NCBI GenBank assembly: GCA_039105265.1
Contig: JAPFFF010000003.1
Span: 5,084,001 to 5,148,000 of the forward strand
From: Tritrichomonas musculus
Lineage: Eukaryota > Parabasalia > Tritrichomonadida > Tritrichomonadidae
Length of the DNA stretch: 64,000 bases
Direction: 5' to 3'
The notes under the pieces are model-generated. The model did not search any database. It had not been told where the DNA came from and saw only the letters and a list, made by a program, of their open reading frames with translations. The position numbers and the translations under genes are program-made. How positions within the stretch are numbered: position 1 is the stretch's first letter; every line of letters starts with the position of its first letter. Of the stretch, positions 47,139 through 58,854 are shown one piece after another.

Positions 47139-49571
47139 ATGGAAACACCTAAATTTGTTCCTCTCAAGCCTGAAATTGTTCAAAGAATTCTTGATCAAAG
47201 AATTGATGAACATGAAACTCAGCAATGGGCAGGTGAAGCTTTAGAAGTTGAAGAAACAAAAAAGAAAGTTCGATATTTATTGCTCACAGAAATATGCTTA
47301 TATGTAATCGATAAATCTTTCAAACAAAGAAAAATGTATTCTTTATTTGATTTCAATTCGATTTCAACAACAAGTGACTCTGTTATGCTTGATGTCAATA
47401 ATAAGAAATTTCATTTTATACTTCCAGATTCAGCAGCTTTAATGACAAACGTTTTTTTGCAGCTCAAAAAATTAAGTTATGCTCTTAGTACAACTCAGCT
47501 TGGTTTAATAAGTCCTATTTGTCGATTAACCGAATTCCAAAATCAACCATCAATCACAAAAAGACCGCCTAATTTATTATTAACGCGTTATTTATCGTCT
47601 TGTATTTCGAGAGATGCCACTCCAGATCAATTTATCATGGATGAATTTATCAAATATGACGAAGATCCACAATGTATTTTAAGGCTTGTTAATAGTGAAT
47701 TACAAGATTCATATTCCGCTATGTTTTGTTTAACGCTAGAGTGTTATATTCGCAATATCTCACTTGATAATTTTTCACCAAATATTTTTGGATCAACTGT
47801 TAAATGGATTCTTTCAAATGAAAATCGCTTTCAATCTCTTGATTTATGGCATTATGATAATGCCAATTTTGTAGGGATAGAAAATAAACGATCGCAATTT
47901 AATAAAGTCAGAATAATTCGTTTCCATTACTGTTCAACTGCATTTGTCACAAACTTTTTGAACGCATTAAAAGCTGTGGCATTTACGATTGACACAATCA
48001 TATTTGATAACATTCAATTTGACGAGCAATGTTCAATATTATTTATAAACTATTTACAATCAGCAACACTATTTTCATCACTGAAAAATATGGCTTTTCT
48101 TAGCTGTTCATGTACAAGCATGCCATTTCGTAACCTTGCTCAGCAGTGTTTCCAAACATCAGAAAAGCTTGAATCATTTACTGCTGACAATTGTGACATT
48201 GATGTGTGCGATATGTTACTTGAAATATCTGAAAGTGAAAACAAGATCCAGCATGTATCAGTTCGTAAGAATTTTGGAAAAACCGTAATCAGTCCAAATG
48301 AGACGATCATTTCTAACACAATTTTAACTGTTGATGCTGGTGAGTGTGAGTGGACTGAGGATTCATTTATCAGCTTCATCTCCGCTATTTGTCGCCGCCT
48401 TCGCCGATCTCCTCTTGCGTTAATTATTGATCGCACCACAATTGAAGTTGAATGGAGTGAAATTTTTGAGAGGCTTCCAATAGAATCCTATATGCCCATT
48501 TTAACAGAGCTCAACATTTCTTGGAACAAATTTGATGATCGAGCATTTTCACTATTTCTTAATTTCCTCGAAACTCAATCGCCATTCATGTCTATCAGTA
48601 AAACCAAGCTAATGCACTTGAATATTTCTCACTGTTTCGGTGAGAATGTAAATGCCAATCTTAAAAAATTGTTAACTTTCTTCTCTAAAAGAGAGCTATG
48701 GGGCTTAGAAATCTGTGGATGTCCACCAACACCCGAACTTATTGAAATAACAGGCCTTCATGCTCTAAATATTGGTGATAATGATTTCGATCGATCATCA
48801 ATCAACAATTTGAATCGATTTATAAACGAAAGTACGACCATTTCCGAACTTGGCCTCAACAATATTCGTTTTCAGGATGTTAAAACGATGATGCAATTTT
48901 ACACTAATATTCTCACACATAGTAAAATCCTCGCCTACAGCCCATTGAATGCTCTCTATACAGAATACGGAAACTACCCAGAGATCCAGCGTATAAAAGA
49001 GTTTCTTTCGAACAAGAGGAAGTTTTCAACAACGATACAAAGAATTTCTTTGTTTTTGGGCTTGGCTGGTGATTTTTCTACATATGTATCGAAAGCTATA
49101 CCGATCAATGAAGTTAATCAAAGTGTTGCAGAAGGAAGTCGTCCTTCATCATTATTGATTGATGTTAAATTTAATAAAAAATTCCAGTCATTGTTCACTT
49201 TGGCGACTGTTAATAACGTTGATGCTTCTGTTGATCCTGTAGCAGCAATGGTGGCCGAATACGTGGCAACCAGCGGAAGATATGGAATTGTCCCTCCAAC
49301 AGCTCCTCCTTCAGAACCTCCTAAAAAGGAGTTCCTAATGCCATCCATCTTTGCAACGATGATGACTAAGCATGAAATTGAAGGTGAAGATGACGATGCT
49401 GCTTTTCAAAACTTCGACCCAATGAATGAAGAAAATCAGGCAATTTCAATGAAATTGGCAAACTTGCTTAAAGCTAAGTGTAGACCTTTGAATCCAGCCG
49501 GTTCTCCTGAGTTTTGGAATAATCCAAAAAATGCTGTCACATTCAAGACAATTCCAATACCTAATGTTTGA
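47139..49571 (+). CDS. CARMIL-like LRR protein
   Basis: 810 residues. The N-terminal 1-120 looks like a PH-type fold (VRYLLLTEICLYVID, then a helix LMTNVFLQLKKLSYAL), followed by a linker and LRRs over about 190-640 (for example LTELNISWNKFDDRAFSLFLNFLE and LHALNIGDNDFDRSS). A disordered Pro-containing segment (PPTAPPSEPPKKE) and a C-terminal stretch rich in Asn/Pro close the chain. PH plus RI-like LRR is the architecture of CARMIL capping-protein regulators. The capping-protein-interaction motif is not obvious, so actin regulation is only a suggestion. Confidence 0.65.
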   Translation: METPKFVPLKPEIVQRILDQRIDEHETQQWAGEALEVEETKKKVRYLLLTEICLYVIDKSFKQRKMYSLFDFNSISTTSDSVMLDVNNKKFHFILPDSAALMTNVFLQLKKLSYALSTTQLGLISPICRLTEFQNQPSITKRPPNLLLTRYLSSCISRDATPDQFIMDEFIKYDEDPQCILRLVNSELQDSYSAMFCLTLECYIRNISLDNFSPNIFGSTVKWILSNENRFQSLDLWHYDNANFVGIENKRSQFNKVRIIRFHYCSTAFVTNFLNALKAVAFTIDTIIFDNIQFDEQCSILFINYLQSATLFSSLKNMAFLSCSCTSMPFRNLAQQCFQTSEKLESFTADNCDIDVCDMLLEISESENKIQHVSVRKNFGKTVISPNETIISNTILTVDAGECEWTEDSFISFISAICRRLRRSPLALIIDRTTIEVEWSEIFERLPIESYMPILTELNISWNKFDDRAFSLFLNFLETQSPFMSISKTKLMHLNISHCFGENVNANLKKLLTFFSKRELWGLEICGCPPTPELIEITGLHALNIGDNDFDRSSINNLNRFINESTTISELGLNNIRFQDVKTMMQFYTNILTHSKILAYSPLNALYTEYGNYPEIQRIKEFLSNKRKFSTTIQRISLFLGLAGDFSTYVSKAIPINEVNQSVAEGSRPSSLLIDVKFNKKFQSLFTLATVNNVDASVDPVAAMVAEYVATSGRYGIVPPTAPPSEPPKKEFLMPSIFATMMTKHEIEGEDDDAAFQNFDPMNEENQAISMKLANLLKAKCRPLNPAGSPEFWNNPKNAVTFKTIPIPNV

Positions 49572-50375
49572 TTTATTTTTCTTTTGTCTTTTCATATTTT
49601 TTTGTGTTTGTTGAATGCAAAAAATAAAAAAAAATTATAATGCGAGATATATTAAAAGATTTTGTTCGTTTCATTTTTTGCTTTTTATTTTTTTTTTTTT
49701 TTTTTTTTAATATTACTTAATTTGTCTAAAAATAATGGTAATTTGTAGACTTCACTTTTTGTACCAACCTTGTTCTACAAAGAACGATAGAAAAAATACA
49801 AGGTTTGTACAATGTATTTTTTATTGAAAATATTGAATACATAAAATAATCATATCTCTGAAAAAAGATAATATACTAAATAATTTTTTGTGAATAAATA
49901 AAATATCAATTAAATTATTTAATAAAACCATTTTTGTAAAAGTAAAATGCTATTTTAAAAAATCATTTTTGGCAAAGGTGAAATGATTGACCATTTTATA
50001 AAAAGAATATAATCACTCTGTGAGCAAACCAATTCACATTACTCAAGATTTCTAGATTATTTACTATTATAATATTGTTTTATAAACTTTTAATTCCTTT
50101 TTAACATATAAAACCAATACTAAAAAGCGATTATATAAAATATAACTAAAGTGCCTCAAAATTTTAATTTTATCTGTTCAATGATTTTTTTAATAAAGTT
50201 TAATTTGAAAACTTGATATTTTTACCAAAAACGTGCAAATACAACAACCAAAATAGGATTAAAGAATATAAACGTTAAAAAATTACGTTAATGAATTTGT
50301 GATGTGAAAAAAGTAAAGGCTAGTAATTTGATAATATTAGAACTCCATAATAAAAACCTGTCTATTTTTGAATTT
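49572..50375. other. AT-rich spacer with hairpin and T run
   Basis: No gene is seen. It contains a long T run near 49687-49708 and an inverted repeat TTGTACCAACCTTGT / ACAAGGTTTGTACAA (49759-49773 and 49798-49812, one mismatch, 24-nt loop). Confidence 0.6.
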
Positions 50376-50379
50376 TTAA

Positions 50380-51012
50380 GGGTGTACTCTTCTTATTTGA
50401 ATGATAAAATAGTCATATCACATCTATCAAATTTTTTATGTTTTTAATCCGATTTTACGCATTATATAATATTTAAAGAATATATTAATATTTTTTAAAT
50501 CGATATAGCACGTATACAGATATATTTAATATCGAAAATTGAAATGATAATCATCTTCATATTTTTTCCAATGATATTTTTGGATATATGTAGTATTTAT
50601 AAAATGTAAATGCATTATACGATCATATTTATATGTAAACAATGATAGATTTTAATATAGAAATGATAATAATAATAATATATCAATGACTAACTTTGAG
50701 AAATGCTTATATGTTTTGAAAATATCTTGATAAAAGAGATTTTAATTAGTTTAAGGTATTTTTCTAATCTGTTTTGCATATTTTTATATTAATTTAAACC
50801 AGGGATGCATTACGAGCACGAGCCGAGCGGTTTGCCCAAAATGATTTTTGGGCAAGAGCATTGCCCGAGCAAAAAGTTCTTGCTCGAGCATGCTCGAGAA
50901 ATATCAAATTTTCGACTTTTATTACCATACGTGCTTATTATTAGAACTTTTTCGAGCATTGCTCGAGCAATGCCCAAAAATTAAAAAAGCTAAGGTTCGA
51001 AATTTTCATATT

Positions 51013-51049
<37 letters not shown>

Positions 51050-52651
51050 GGTGAGAAAAAGTTTATGAATACTCATTTTTTGATATAAAATATTATCTTT
51101 TTAAAAAACATTAAGGAGTATTCATGAATAAATCATCGTAGTATTTGTTCCATTCGTATTTTTAAAAATTTGATGAATTTTTAGAGAATTTAAAGAGAAA
51201 AAAAGGCTTAAATCTATTTGGTAGAAGAAATCGCCCTAAAATTCATTTTATATCATGAGACTAATTGTATTGTTTGGTTTTTAATACAAAATATTAAAAT
51301 TAATAAAATCGATATCATCATATTATTCTTAAGAGAATATTGAAAATCATTTCCACAAATTTAAGTTTGGAAAATATTGATCTTTAAAATATTTAAGGAT
51401 CAATTAAAACCTCATTTATTGATATATATATGATAATAATTATTATTATTTAAATTTTTGGAAATAAATGAATTATTTATAAAAAATGATAAAAAATCTC
51501 TTTCTATTTTACAAAATTTCAAATAAATTTATTATATTCATATATGAATCATATGATACTAAATTTTATTTTTAGAAAAAAAAAAAAAAAAAAAAAAAAG
51601 AATATGAAATTTCGAACCAGAGCTTTTTATTTTTTAGAGCGCTCGAAACACTGCTCGAAAATAGAATTTTTATCATTAAAAATCAGTTCATTACGAGCAA
51701 ACTCGAGCAATGTCAAATGCTTGAAAACCATTTTAATGAGCAAGAATCTGACATTGCTCGAGCACGCTCGAGCCGCTCTTGGTGCATCCCTGATTTAAAC
51801 AATAAACGTACCTAAAATGAATTTGGAAATTTGAAATTGCTGCAAATTTTACAGAGATGCACATAAAAAAATGAAACATATTCCGTTGTATTTAAACCTA
51901 TATGAAGTACTTATAATGAGTTTTTCTCATAAAAATTCAAAAAAAAAGTAATAATAATTATTGATTAAAAAAATATATTTTTATGAAAACTGGTGTATAA
52001 TCATAATTTCATTACATATGAAATATTCTTGCTTTTGGACTTTGTAATCCTTATAGATATTTCTGTGGATGAAAAGGTGATCATAAAGAGTATTTGCGTC
52101 ATAACTTGCTACAGCTTATATATAATGCAGTAATTTTTATATCAATAGAATAATTACTAATAGTTTATTTTTATCTTTACTATAAAACATATTTGTATGC
52201 TTTTCATTAGATTAATCTGATATCATTAACTATATTGAAGTTAATATTTTCAAGTTTCTACTTTGTGAATCTTTTTTAAATCACTTTAAATTAATATAAA
52301 GTCAAGTAATATGCAAATTCAAAATGAAAATAAAGTTCTCTATTTAAAACATTTTTTTAATCCAGAAAAACGGTTATATGGTATAATTTAACTATGACGA
52401 TTAACATTTGAATGAGAAACAGATTTTAATAGCGAGCCTTATTTTTCAAGTTTATCAAAATAATTTGATGTTTTATAAGCAATATATCAAATTTGAAAAA
52501 GATATAATTTTGCTTTTTCAATAATATAAATTCATATTGAACATATATATTATTTAGAAAAATATAAATGTACAAAATAGTAATATAAGAAAAAAAATCA
52601 TTAAATACAAAGATAAAACCATTTTTTAAAGCGACCGTTTAGAGTGCACCC
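50380..52651. mobile_element. TTAA-flanked transposon, non-autonomous, interrupted by a hAT element
   Basis: Inverted ends GGGTGTACTCT (50380-50390) and AGAGTGCACCC (52641-52651), with one mismatch, flanked by TTAA on both sides (50376-50379, 52652-52655). Without the inserted hAT element and its duplicated target, about 1.27 kb remains, with no coding capacity. The tip GGGTGTAC is shared with the orphan terminus at 2467-2474. TTAA duplications suggest a piggyBac- or Kolobok-type mobiliser. Confidence 0.7.
50800..51792. mobile_element. Non-autonomous hAT element with perfect 8-bp TSD
   Basis: A 993-bp element with ends CAGGGATGCA (50800-50809) and TGCATCCCTG (51783-51792). Identical 8-bp target duplications ATTTAAAC lie at 50792-50799 and 51793-51800. 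CAGGG tips and 8-bp duplications are established hAT hallmarks. Both subterminal regions are packed with GCTCGAGC words, and the arms are complementary for roughly 200 bp (AAATTTCGAACC near 51606 against GGTTCGAAATTT near 50994). A 32-T run (51015-51046) faces an A run (about 51576-51599). No transposase is encoded. Confidence 0.9.
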
Positions 52652-52655
52652 TTAA

Positions 52656-53258
52656 AAATTAATTTTGAGACAATTTCACTCAAAAAGTGGATGATTCCAT
52701 GCGTTCATTTTGATTCATTTTGTTTTCAAAGTCTTCTTCAATTGAATACTTTAAAAAAAAAAAATCAAAAAATGGGTCAAATTTATTTTGCATGAATCAA
52801 AAGATGATTTCATTTGTATTTTGTGAAATAAATGAATTGAATGATAATCTTTAAAAATATTATTATTTTTCAAATTTAATTTTAGTCCATTATGATTGCA
52901 ATAAAATGTCTAATTCTATTTTAAATTAAAATGGGAAAAAAAATATTTTTTTATGCAAATTGAACTCAGTCAATTCAAAACCGTCGTTCATTTTTCAATG
53001 GTTTTTGAAAGAATTATTTGGGCAAATTAAAAGTTGTAAAAATCTACAATCATTATCATCATTGATGTATATATGTAAAAGGAATAAAAACCTAATTAGA
53101 TCAATATTTTAATTGATTTTTTGTTAATTCAATACAATTGTAAATAAATAAATAAAAAAAATGCTGATTATAAGCCAAATCTAATGCGTGATTTTAAAAT
53201 AAAGATTATATATTAAAAATTATAATCAATGAAAACTGTTTTAGTGGTTTTTTACTTT

Positions 53259-53289
<31 letters not shown>

Positions 53290-54593
53290 CCCTCAACTCA
53301 TTACAATGATATTCATATAAAATCAGAACTTTTTCAATTCCAAATATAAAAAATATATTGATGTGCTAATTAGATAAAAAAAGCAAATGTTAGAAATATG
53401 CAATTTTTTTTATATAATTGCAAAATATTTTTTAAATCAATTATTGATAATCAATATGATTAATAATGTTAAAAAAAAATTGTGAAAAAAATAGCATTTA
53501 CTAAATAGGATTAATTTAGTTTACATTAGAACCAAAAAAATTATATCTTTGGATTGATTTATTATTCAAATTAATGAAAAATTGTTTTTTTTCGTTTTCA
53601 ATAGCTTTTTATCAAACCATTCAAAAAATTGAATGAATGTCATGGATTTGAGTGAAATTCTAAAAATAATGCCCACCTTATTTAACAAAAATAAGCAGTT
53701 ATTTCATGAACTTTGTATTATCAAAACCATTGAAATGGAAAAAGAAAACATTAGAAATAGTTAAAGCTTTTTATTGGAATAATAAATATTATTTGATCAA
53801 ATTTGAATAACTTTGGTATCTAAATTTCAACAAATTTTAAAAACTTTTATCATAATCATATAAAAACCCACTTTATTTATATACTAAATTTAAATTATAT
53901 GATTTCAAAATCAAACTATTAAACTATGTAATTTGACATTTTGCTTTCCTGATGTTTGAAAACGATTGATTTTCAAGTCTTATGTAAAATAATTCATTTT
54001 TTATTGACAAAATAAAAATCATTTAATTCAAATGATGATTTCATAAAGATCACACTTAAATGACAGACAAAAAAGATTGGTGACTTTTGTTTCATATTAT
54101 GAAAAGTAAGTCTCAGTTTATTAATATATGTTAATTCAATTTCGAAAATGTGAGAAAGCAATTAAATCCCCGACCTACAAAATATTAATTTGATACTCTA
54201 ATGATACCTTTGATTATGAATTAGCTATTATATAATTTTTGATATGCTCAATTAAAGTAAGAAAATAAGTTGTTAAAAAAATCGTAAATGAATAAATGAA
54301 ATAGGTTTTTATATATCCAAAAAGTAATCTGGTTATATTTCACTATCAACATTTTTTTAAACAAAAATTAGTTGATATTAATTTCATAATTGTAAGGTAT
54401 TAATTAAAAATGTGTATTATTTGTTTTTTTGTTCTATATTTTGATTGTTTAATTATATATTTGATTGATATTAAAAAAAAAAAAATGTTGAAGTTTATTT
54501 TTTAATATATACAGACAATCTGAAAAGAATCATGCATTGTGAATGATGTGAATTCATTTTCTAGAGTTTAACAAGTTTAAAAAAAAAAGATCA
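52656..54593. other. AT-rich gene desert
   Basis: Almost 2 kb with no coding sequence, including a 29-T run at 53261-53289. No TIR pair, tRNA or other feature is recognised. Confidence 0.5.
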
Positions 54594-54968
54594 TTAAAAA
54601 TATAAAGATAAAAAGCCGCTATCAAAAGAATCTGGAGGAAAAGTATTATTATGTTCATCTTCACTATTAAAAATATTTTCTTCTTGTGGAACTTTAGTAT
54701 CCTTAACTTGGCATTTTTTGATTATGCATTCAACTTGGCATTCGCCTTTTTCTTTTATAATGGGTTTTATTGGTTTCATTTCAGGATGATATTCCCCTAA
54801 TTTGAGCTTTAATTCTATAATCTTTTTCTTCATTTTTCTTATTTTTCTAGTTGTTTCTTCTTTTGAACCCTCGAAATCTTCTTTAGCATTTAGCTCCAAT
54901 ATCTCTTTTTCATTACCAGCAGTAAGGATGATTCTTCTGATTTTTGAGTTAATCTTTTTCCTTCCCAT
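54594..54968 (-). CDS. Small basic/charged hypothetical protein
   Basis: 124 residues, ATG start. Lys/Arg/Glu-rich with a short coiled coil (about 35-60, TTRKIRKMKKKIIELKLKLG), four Cys in a 15-residue segment (ECQVECIIKKCQ), and a Phe/Ser-rich tail. No domain is recognised. It stands alone in a repeat-rich region, so it could be a gene fragment; the clean ORF and codon use make a real small gene more likely. Confidence 0.4.
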   Translation of the reverse strand: MGRKKINSKIRRIILTAGNEKEILELNAKEDFEGSKEETTRKIRKMKKKIIELKLKLGEYHPEMKPIKPIIKEKGECQVECIIKKCQVKDTKVPQEENIFNSEDEHNNTFPPDSFDSGFLSLYF

Positions 54969-56320
54969 GAATCAATTCGTTAAAAAAAACTAAAGTCACT
55001 TTTCAAATAATTTTTTGAGTTGTAATATTAATTAAAAAATTGAGTTATGAAATTTTATTATTCTCAATTTTTAATTAAAATTGAATACTTCATTATTTTA
55101 GCAAAATAATTTTCAAAGATATTTTCAAAAAAAATTCTATTAGCGTCAATTATTATATTCATTCTAATAATTTGTAAGAATTCTAATTATTTTGTTTTTG
55201 GCGTTAGATATGAATTTTAAAAAAAATTAAATATAGATGTTTTAACTTAAAAAATTAATACTTAAAATCTGAAATTTTTTCAAGGTTTCTGAAAATTGTG
55301 AACATTATTTTATTTTAATAAAGATTGATACTTGTTTATCTCAACATTCTTTCGATTCTTTTATATTTTTCTTGTTTAATAATTTTATATATATGTACTT
55401 CCATTTTAAAAATAAATAATTTTAAAGATCGATCAAAAAAAAAAAGATTTTGAGAAATTTATTACAATTAATGTTTTATTTTCTTTATAATATTAAAATA
55501 TATTGGCTTTATTATATCAAAATTTCATATTATATCAATATCTAGATATTTGAGGAAAAGCAGTAACAGAAATATTTTTCATTGAAACGCTTTTTGAATA
55601 ACTTTCAAAGTTTCTATCATTTTTGAAAACAAAAAGTGGTTTCATTGAAATAAATTCATACAATGAAACCAATTTTGACTTTAGTTTAGGCTTGTTGTTT
55701 TGATAATTGATATCAAAATTAAAACCTTTTTAAACTTGGTTTATTTTTGAGAGATTGTTTAATGGGGAATTGATATTGAAAATCTTGTTAACTTTTTGAA
55801 TGTAAAAATGTTCTCCTAAATTGAAATTGATATTGAAATTTGGACCTCTCTGGGTACTGCAATTTTTATTATTATTATCTAATGAGGGAAAAAATTAATT
55901 TAATATGAAGATAATTCAATTTTATTTAGAAAAATGTAGTGTCGAATACAATGCAGTTATTGGTATTGTATGGATTTTTAAATTTTGTAAATCTTTTCAA
56001 GTTTATATTAAATTGATGTGTTAAATTTTGGCAGCAAAGGTGAAAATAATGAATTTAAATTATCGATGTAAAAGATTTTGCCAATAGAAAAATTGATTAT
56101 TTGTGTTTTTTTCACCAATCGAATTTTTTATCAGTTTTCTAGTTATTAAAAAAAAAAAAAATAGTAATATTGAAAAATATTCGATTGTAGTACTATCATG
56201 GTAAGATGTAAACGATTCATAAAATAGCATGAACTTTTTGAATAAAAACGTTATTTAAAAACTATTATTTAAAATGATTCATTTAAAAAATGTATTTAGA
56301 GAAAAGAATATTGATATTGG
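54969..56320. other. AT-rich spacer
   Basis: About 1.35 kb between two minus-strand genes. No gene or clear element is seen. Confidence 0.5.
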
Positions 56321-56998
56321 CTATGAAACAAGTTGAGCAATCATTTCTTCCGTCCTAGCTTCGTCTTTTTCATTCATCAAAAATATTTGAGAAACTGTAG
56401 CTTCATCGATATTATATGTTAAAACTAAATTATTAACAAAGTCTTTTTGTTTTGTTGTTAAAATTCTTCGTATATCTGAAATAGTGAGATCTGCCATATT
56501 AATTTCTTCATTTGTGTTTGATGCTTGACTATCTTGAGAATGTGCATCAGATGGAGATGGTCTCTGTTCTTGTTCTTGCGTTTCTGGAAATTTCGGAATA
56601 TCATTTTCAGGTTCTGCCCCAATTTCTGGTGGAAGTTCTGGAATATCATCTCCAGGTATTTTGCCATCATAACTGACTAAAATTATATCGCCAACTTTGA
56701 AATCGTTAAATGTTAATGACTCAGTGTTAAGTTTTTCTTTGGTTTGGATATTGAGCAATGAAATCTTTTCGGGACTTACTTCTATTTTAGGAGAAATGAA
56801 GTCTATTGCTTTTGAAAGTTGATCTGTTTGATTGATTTCAAAAGAATAATCGTAATGCGATGGTGTTCTTAAAAAAACAAAAAATGGAAAAACATCGTCT
56901 AAGCAAAAATTAATCTTATTTTTTTTTAATGCGATTGAGCTAAAAGTTGGAGGATTTATTTCCATTTTCGAAAGATTCTTGAATGAAAAAATTGTCAT
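56321..56998 (-). CDS. Possible ubiquitin-like plus CUE/UBA-like protein
   Basis: 225 residues; a second Met at codon 12 (MEINPP) is an alternative start. Residues 30-110 have a beta-grasp-like strand pattern (ISLLNIQTKEKL, FNDFKVGDIILVSYDG). The middle (112-165) is acidic and rich in Pro, Gln and Glu. The last 45 residues (KQKDFVNNLVLTYNIDEATV, SQIFLMNEKDEARTEEMIAQL) resemble a three-helix CUE/UBA fold. Such a pair would suit a ubiquitin-pathway shuttle. Both assignments rest on pattern only. A B-box-like sequence lies just upstream at 57025-57035. Confidence 0.45.
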   Translation of the reverse strand: MTIFSFKNLSKMEINPPTFSSIALKKNKINFCLDDVFPFFVFLRTPSHYDYSFEINQTDQLSKAIDFISPKIEVSPEKISLLNIQTKEKLNTESLTFNDFKVGDIILVSYDGKIPGDDIPELPPEIGAEPENDIPKFPETQEQEQRPSPSDAHSQDSQASNTNEEINMADLTISDIRRILTTKQKDFVNNLVLTYNIDEATVSQIFLMNEKDEARTEEMIAQLVS

Positions 56999-57024
56999 GT
57001 TATATAATTAAAAATAAAATGATG

Positions 57025-57035
57025 GGAATCGAACC
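57025..57035 (-). other. Perfect Pol III B-box / tRNA T-arm relic
   Basis: On the minus strand GGTTCGATTCC, preceded by TCTAAAGATCACA like the variable loop of a tRNA. The T-stem has two mismatches and no acceptor or anticodon arm can be folded, so this is a relic or a chance B-box, not an intact tRNA gene. Confidence 0.35.
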
Positions 57036-57489
57036 TGTGATCTTTAGAAAAAATTGATCAATTTTTATTACATTAAAAAAATAGATTCAAAATTAGACTT
57101 GTTATTTTGAGAAGAGATAATGAAAACGTTACTTTTTTACATATGATACTTGATTATCAGAAAAAAAGTTATTTTTTTATAAAAACGTTACTGGTTTAAA
57201 TTAATCATAACAAGTTTTCAATTAAAATGAACTTTTTCAGATATTTACTATCAACAAACTCTTCAAAGTGATTTCACAATTCGTTCCGATTTAGCTAAAT
57301 CAACTTTTTCATTAAAACTTTATAACAAAATATAAATATAGCTATTATTTCCATTTTAATAAAGTAAAAGACTTTCCATAAACCACCAATTTATTGATGT
57401 TTTCTTCTTTCACATTTTTAATCTGATTATATACTAAATTAAATTACAAAATGTCTATATTATTTGACATGGACGAGCTGTATTATGAA

Positions 57490-57523
<34 letters not shown>

Positions 57524-57690
57524 GAGACATGAAAGTATCTTTGGTGGCTCTTTTTTTGTGCATCAATTCTCATTTTAATTATAAAATTTTACTGAAAAAA
57601 TGAATGGTTCCGATTTATCTAAACCAGTTTAGAGAGGTGGTAATTAAACTTTTTAACGTATTTTATTTCAAATATATTTTTTTAACTGTT
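57036..57690. other. AT-rich spacer with T run
   Basis: No gene is seen. It contains a 29-T run at 57495-57523. Confidence 0.5.
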
Positions 57691-58450
57691 GAAAGAGTGT
57701 TGTGTCAACGTTCTCCTCCACGAAAAGGGCAACCTAACATTATTTGAAGAATTAAGCAACCCAAAAATAACTTCATTCTTTCGTGAAATAATTGATGTAA
57801 CTATCAAATTTGCTAATGGAAAAACACAACAATAATCAATGGACTTCAAAGATTTTTGCTATTCAATTTACTGTACATCAGAAACTGCATATAGATCTTT
57901 ACGCAAAATCTGAATCATGACTCAGAAAAACATTTAGGCCAAAAAAGTAAAATATTCAAAAACAAATTTCTGATATCAAGAGTACCAATCAAATGTTAGT
58001 GGAAATCTTTTCGAATATTATTGTTTTTACTCAAATTCGAGTAATTCTGAGCACACTTATTATTGATGCATTTACTGTTTCAGCAATAACACCATATAGC
58101 AAAACCAAATTTTTCGAAAAAAGCAAAAAGCAATTGTTTTTTATATCTTATTGCGCCACATGATCCGAATTTGAACATTTTTCCAATGTAGAAAATGGAA
58201 ATGCAACCCTTTACACTCAAGAATGTATTACTTGCATCAATAAACAGCAAATTTTTGATCAAATACTCTTCTGTGGACGGAGATCCTGGATATTCAAATA
58301 GATTCAAAGAGCATTTCTCTCAAATTTTCGAATGCAATCAAAATTTCAGATGAACGATCTGTCATTAGCACAATCAATGAAATTGAAGGATTTCAAATCG
58401 GAGATTTTCTCCATTTGTTAATACTAGATCAAATGGGAGAATGAAAAACT
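57691..58450 (+). pseudogene. Decayed repeat-family gene, transposase-like
   Basis: Coding-like sequence on the plus strand in several short frames, for example HEKGNLTLFEELSNPKI near 57710 and GFQIGDFLHLLILDQMG near 58390. The style recalls a high-copy trichomonad protein family thought to be transposase-derived, but I cannot confirm the family. Multiple breaks; clearly non-functional and old. Confidence 0.4.
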
Positions 58451-58524
58451 CCTATCATCTTTTACTTTTTTCATTTCAAGTTTTCAAAACAATGTGCATA
58501 AATGTCAATTGACATAATTATTCT

Positions 58525-58854
58525 TTGCAGAATCAATACATAACCCAATATATTCAAACGATTCGAGAATTTACTATTTGGAAGTTTCTATTTGAATCAT
58601 ATTGTACTTTTTTCATAAACAAAATTATTTTAAAAAACATTTTGTACACACCAAAATTGGGACTCATTAGAACCTTAAAAACAATTAAAAGATATATATT
58701 ACCTTCTTTAAAACTAGTTTACTCAATCTTAATTTATTTGCATCCGACACTTATCTTGGGCGGCGATGAGAGCTGTTTAGAGCCCAATTGGAGAAATAAA
58801 TATGTTGTTCCAAGGAATTCATATAACATTAGGTTGAGATGCAGTCTCAATTAA
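58525..58854 (+). pseudogene. Fragment of DDE transposase (pogo/Tigger-like)
   Basis: An open stretch of 109 codons without an ATG start. Near its end it reads HPTLILGGDESCLEP then KYVVPRNS, which resembles the first catalytic Asp block (xxNxDExxxxP...VxVP) of mariner/pogo-type DDE transposases. The rest of the catalytic domain is absent, so this is a truncated relic. It lies directly after another decayed coding stretch. Confidence 0.45.

Noticed and set aside
51045-51055. TTAAGGGTGAG inside the hAT element as another TTAA-type terminus
   Set aside because: No matching inverse end was found, and it lies at the edge of a T run.
50848-51798. Open frames at 50848-51048 and 51544-51798
   Set aside because: They run through the GCTCGAGC arrays and the poly-T/poly-A runs of the hAT element; not genes.
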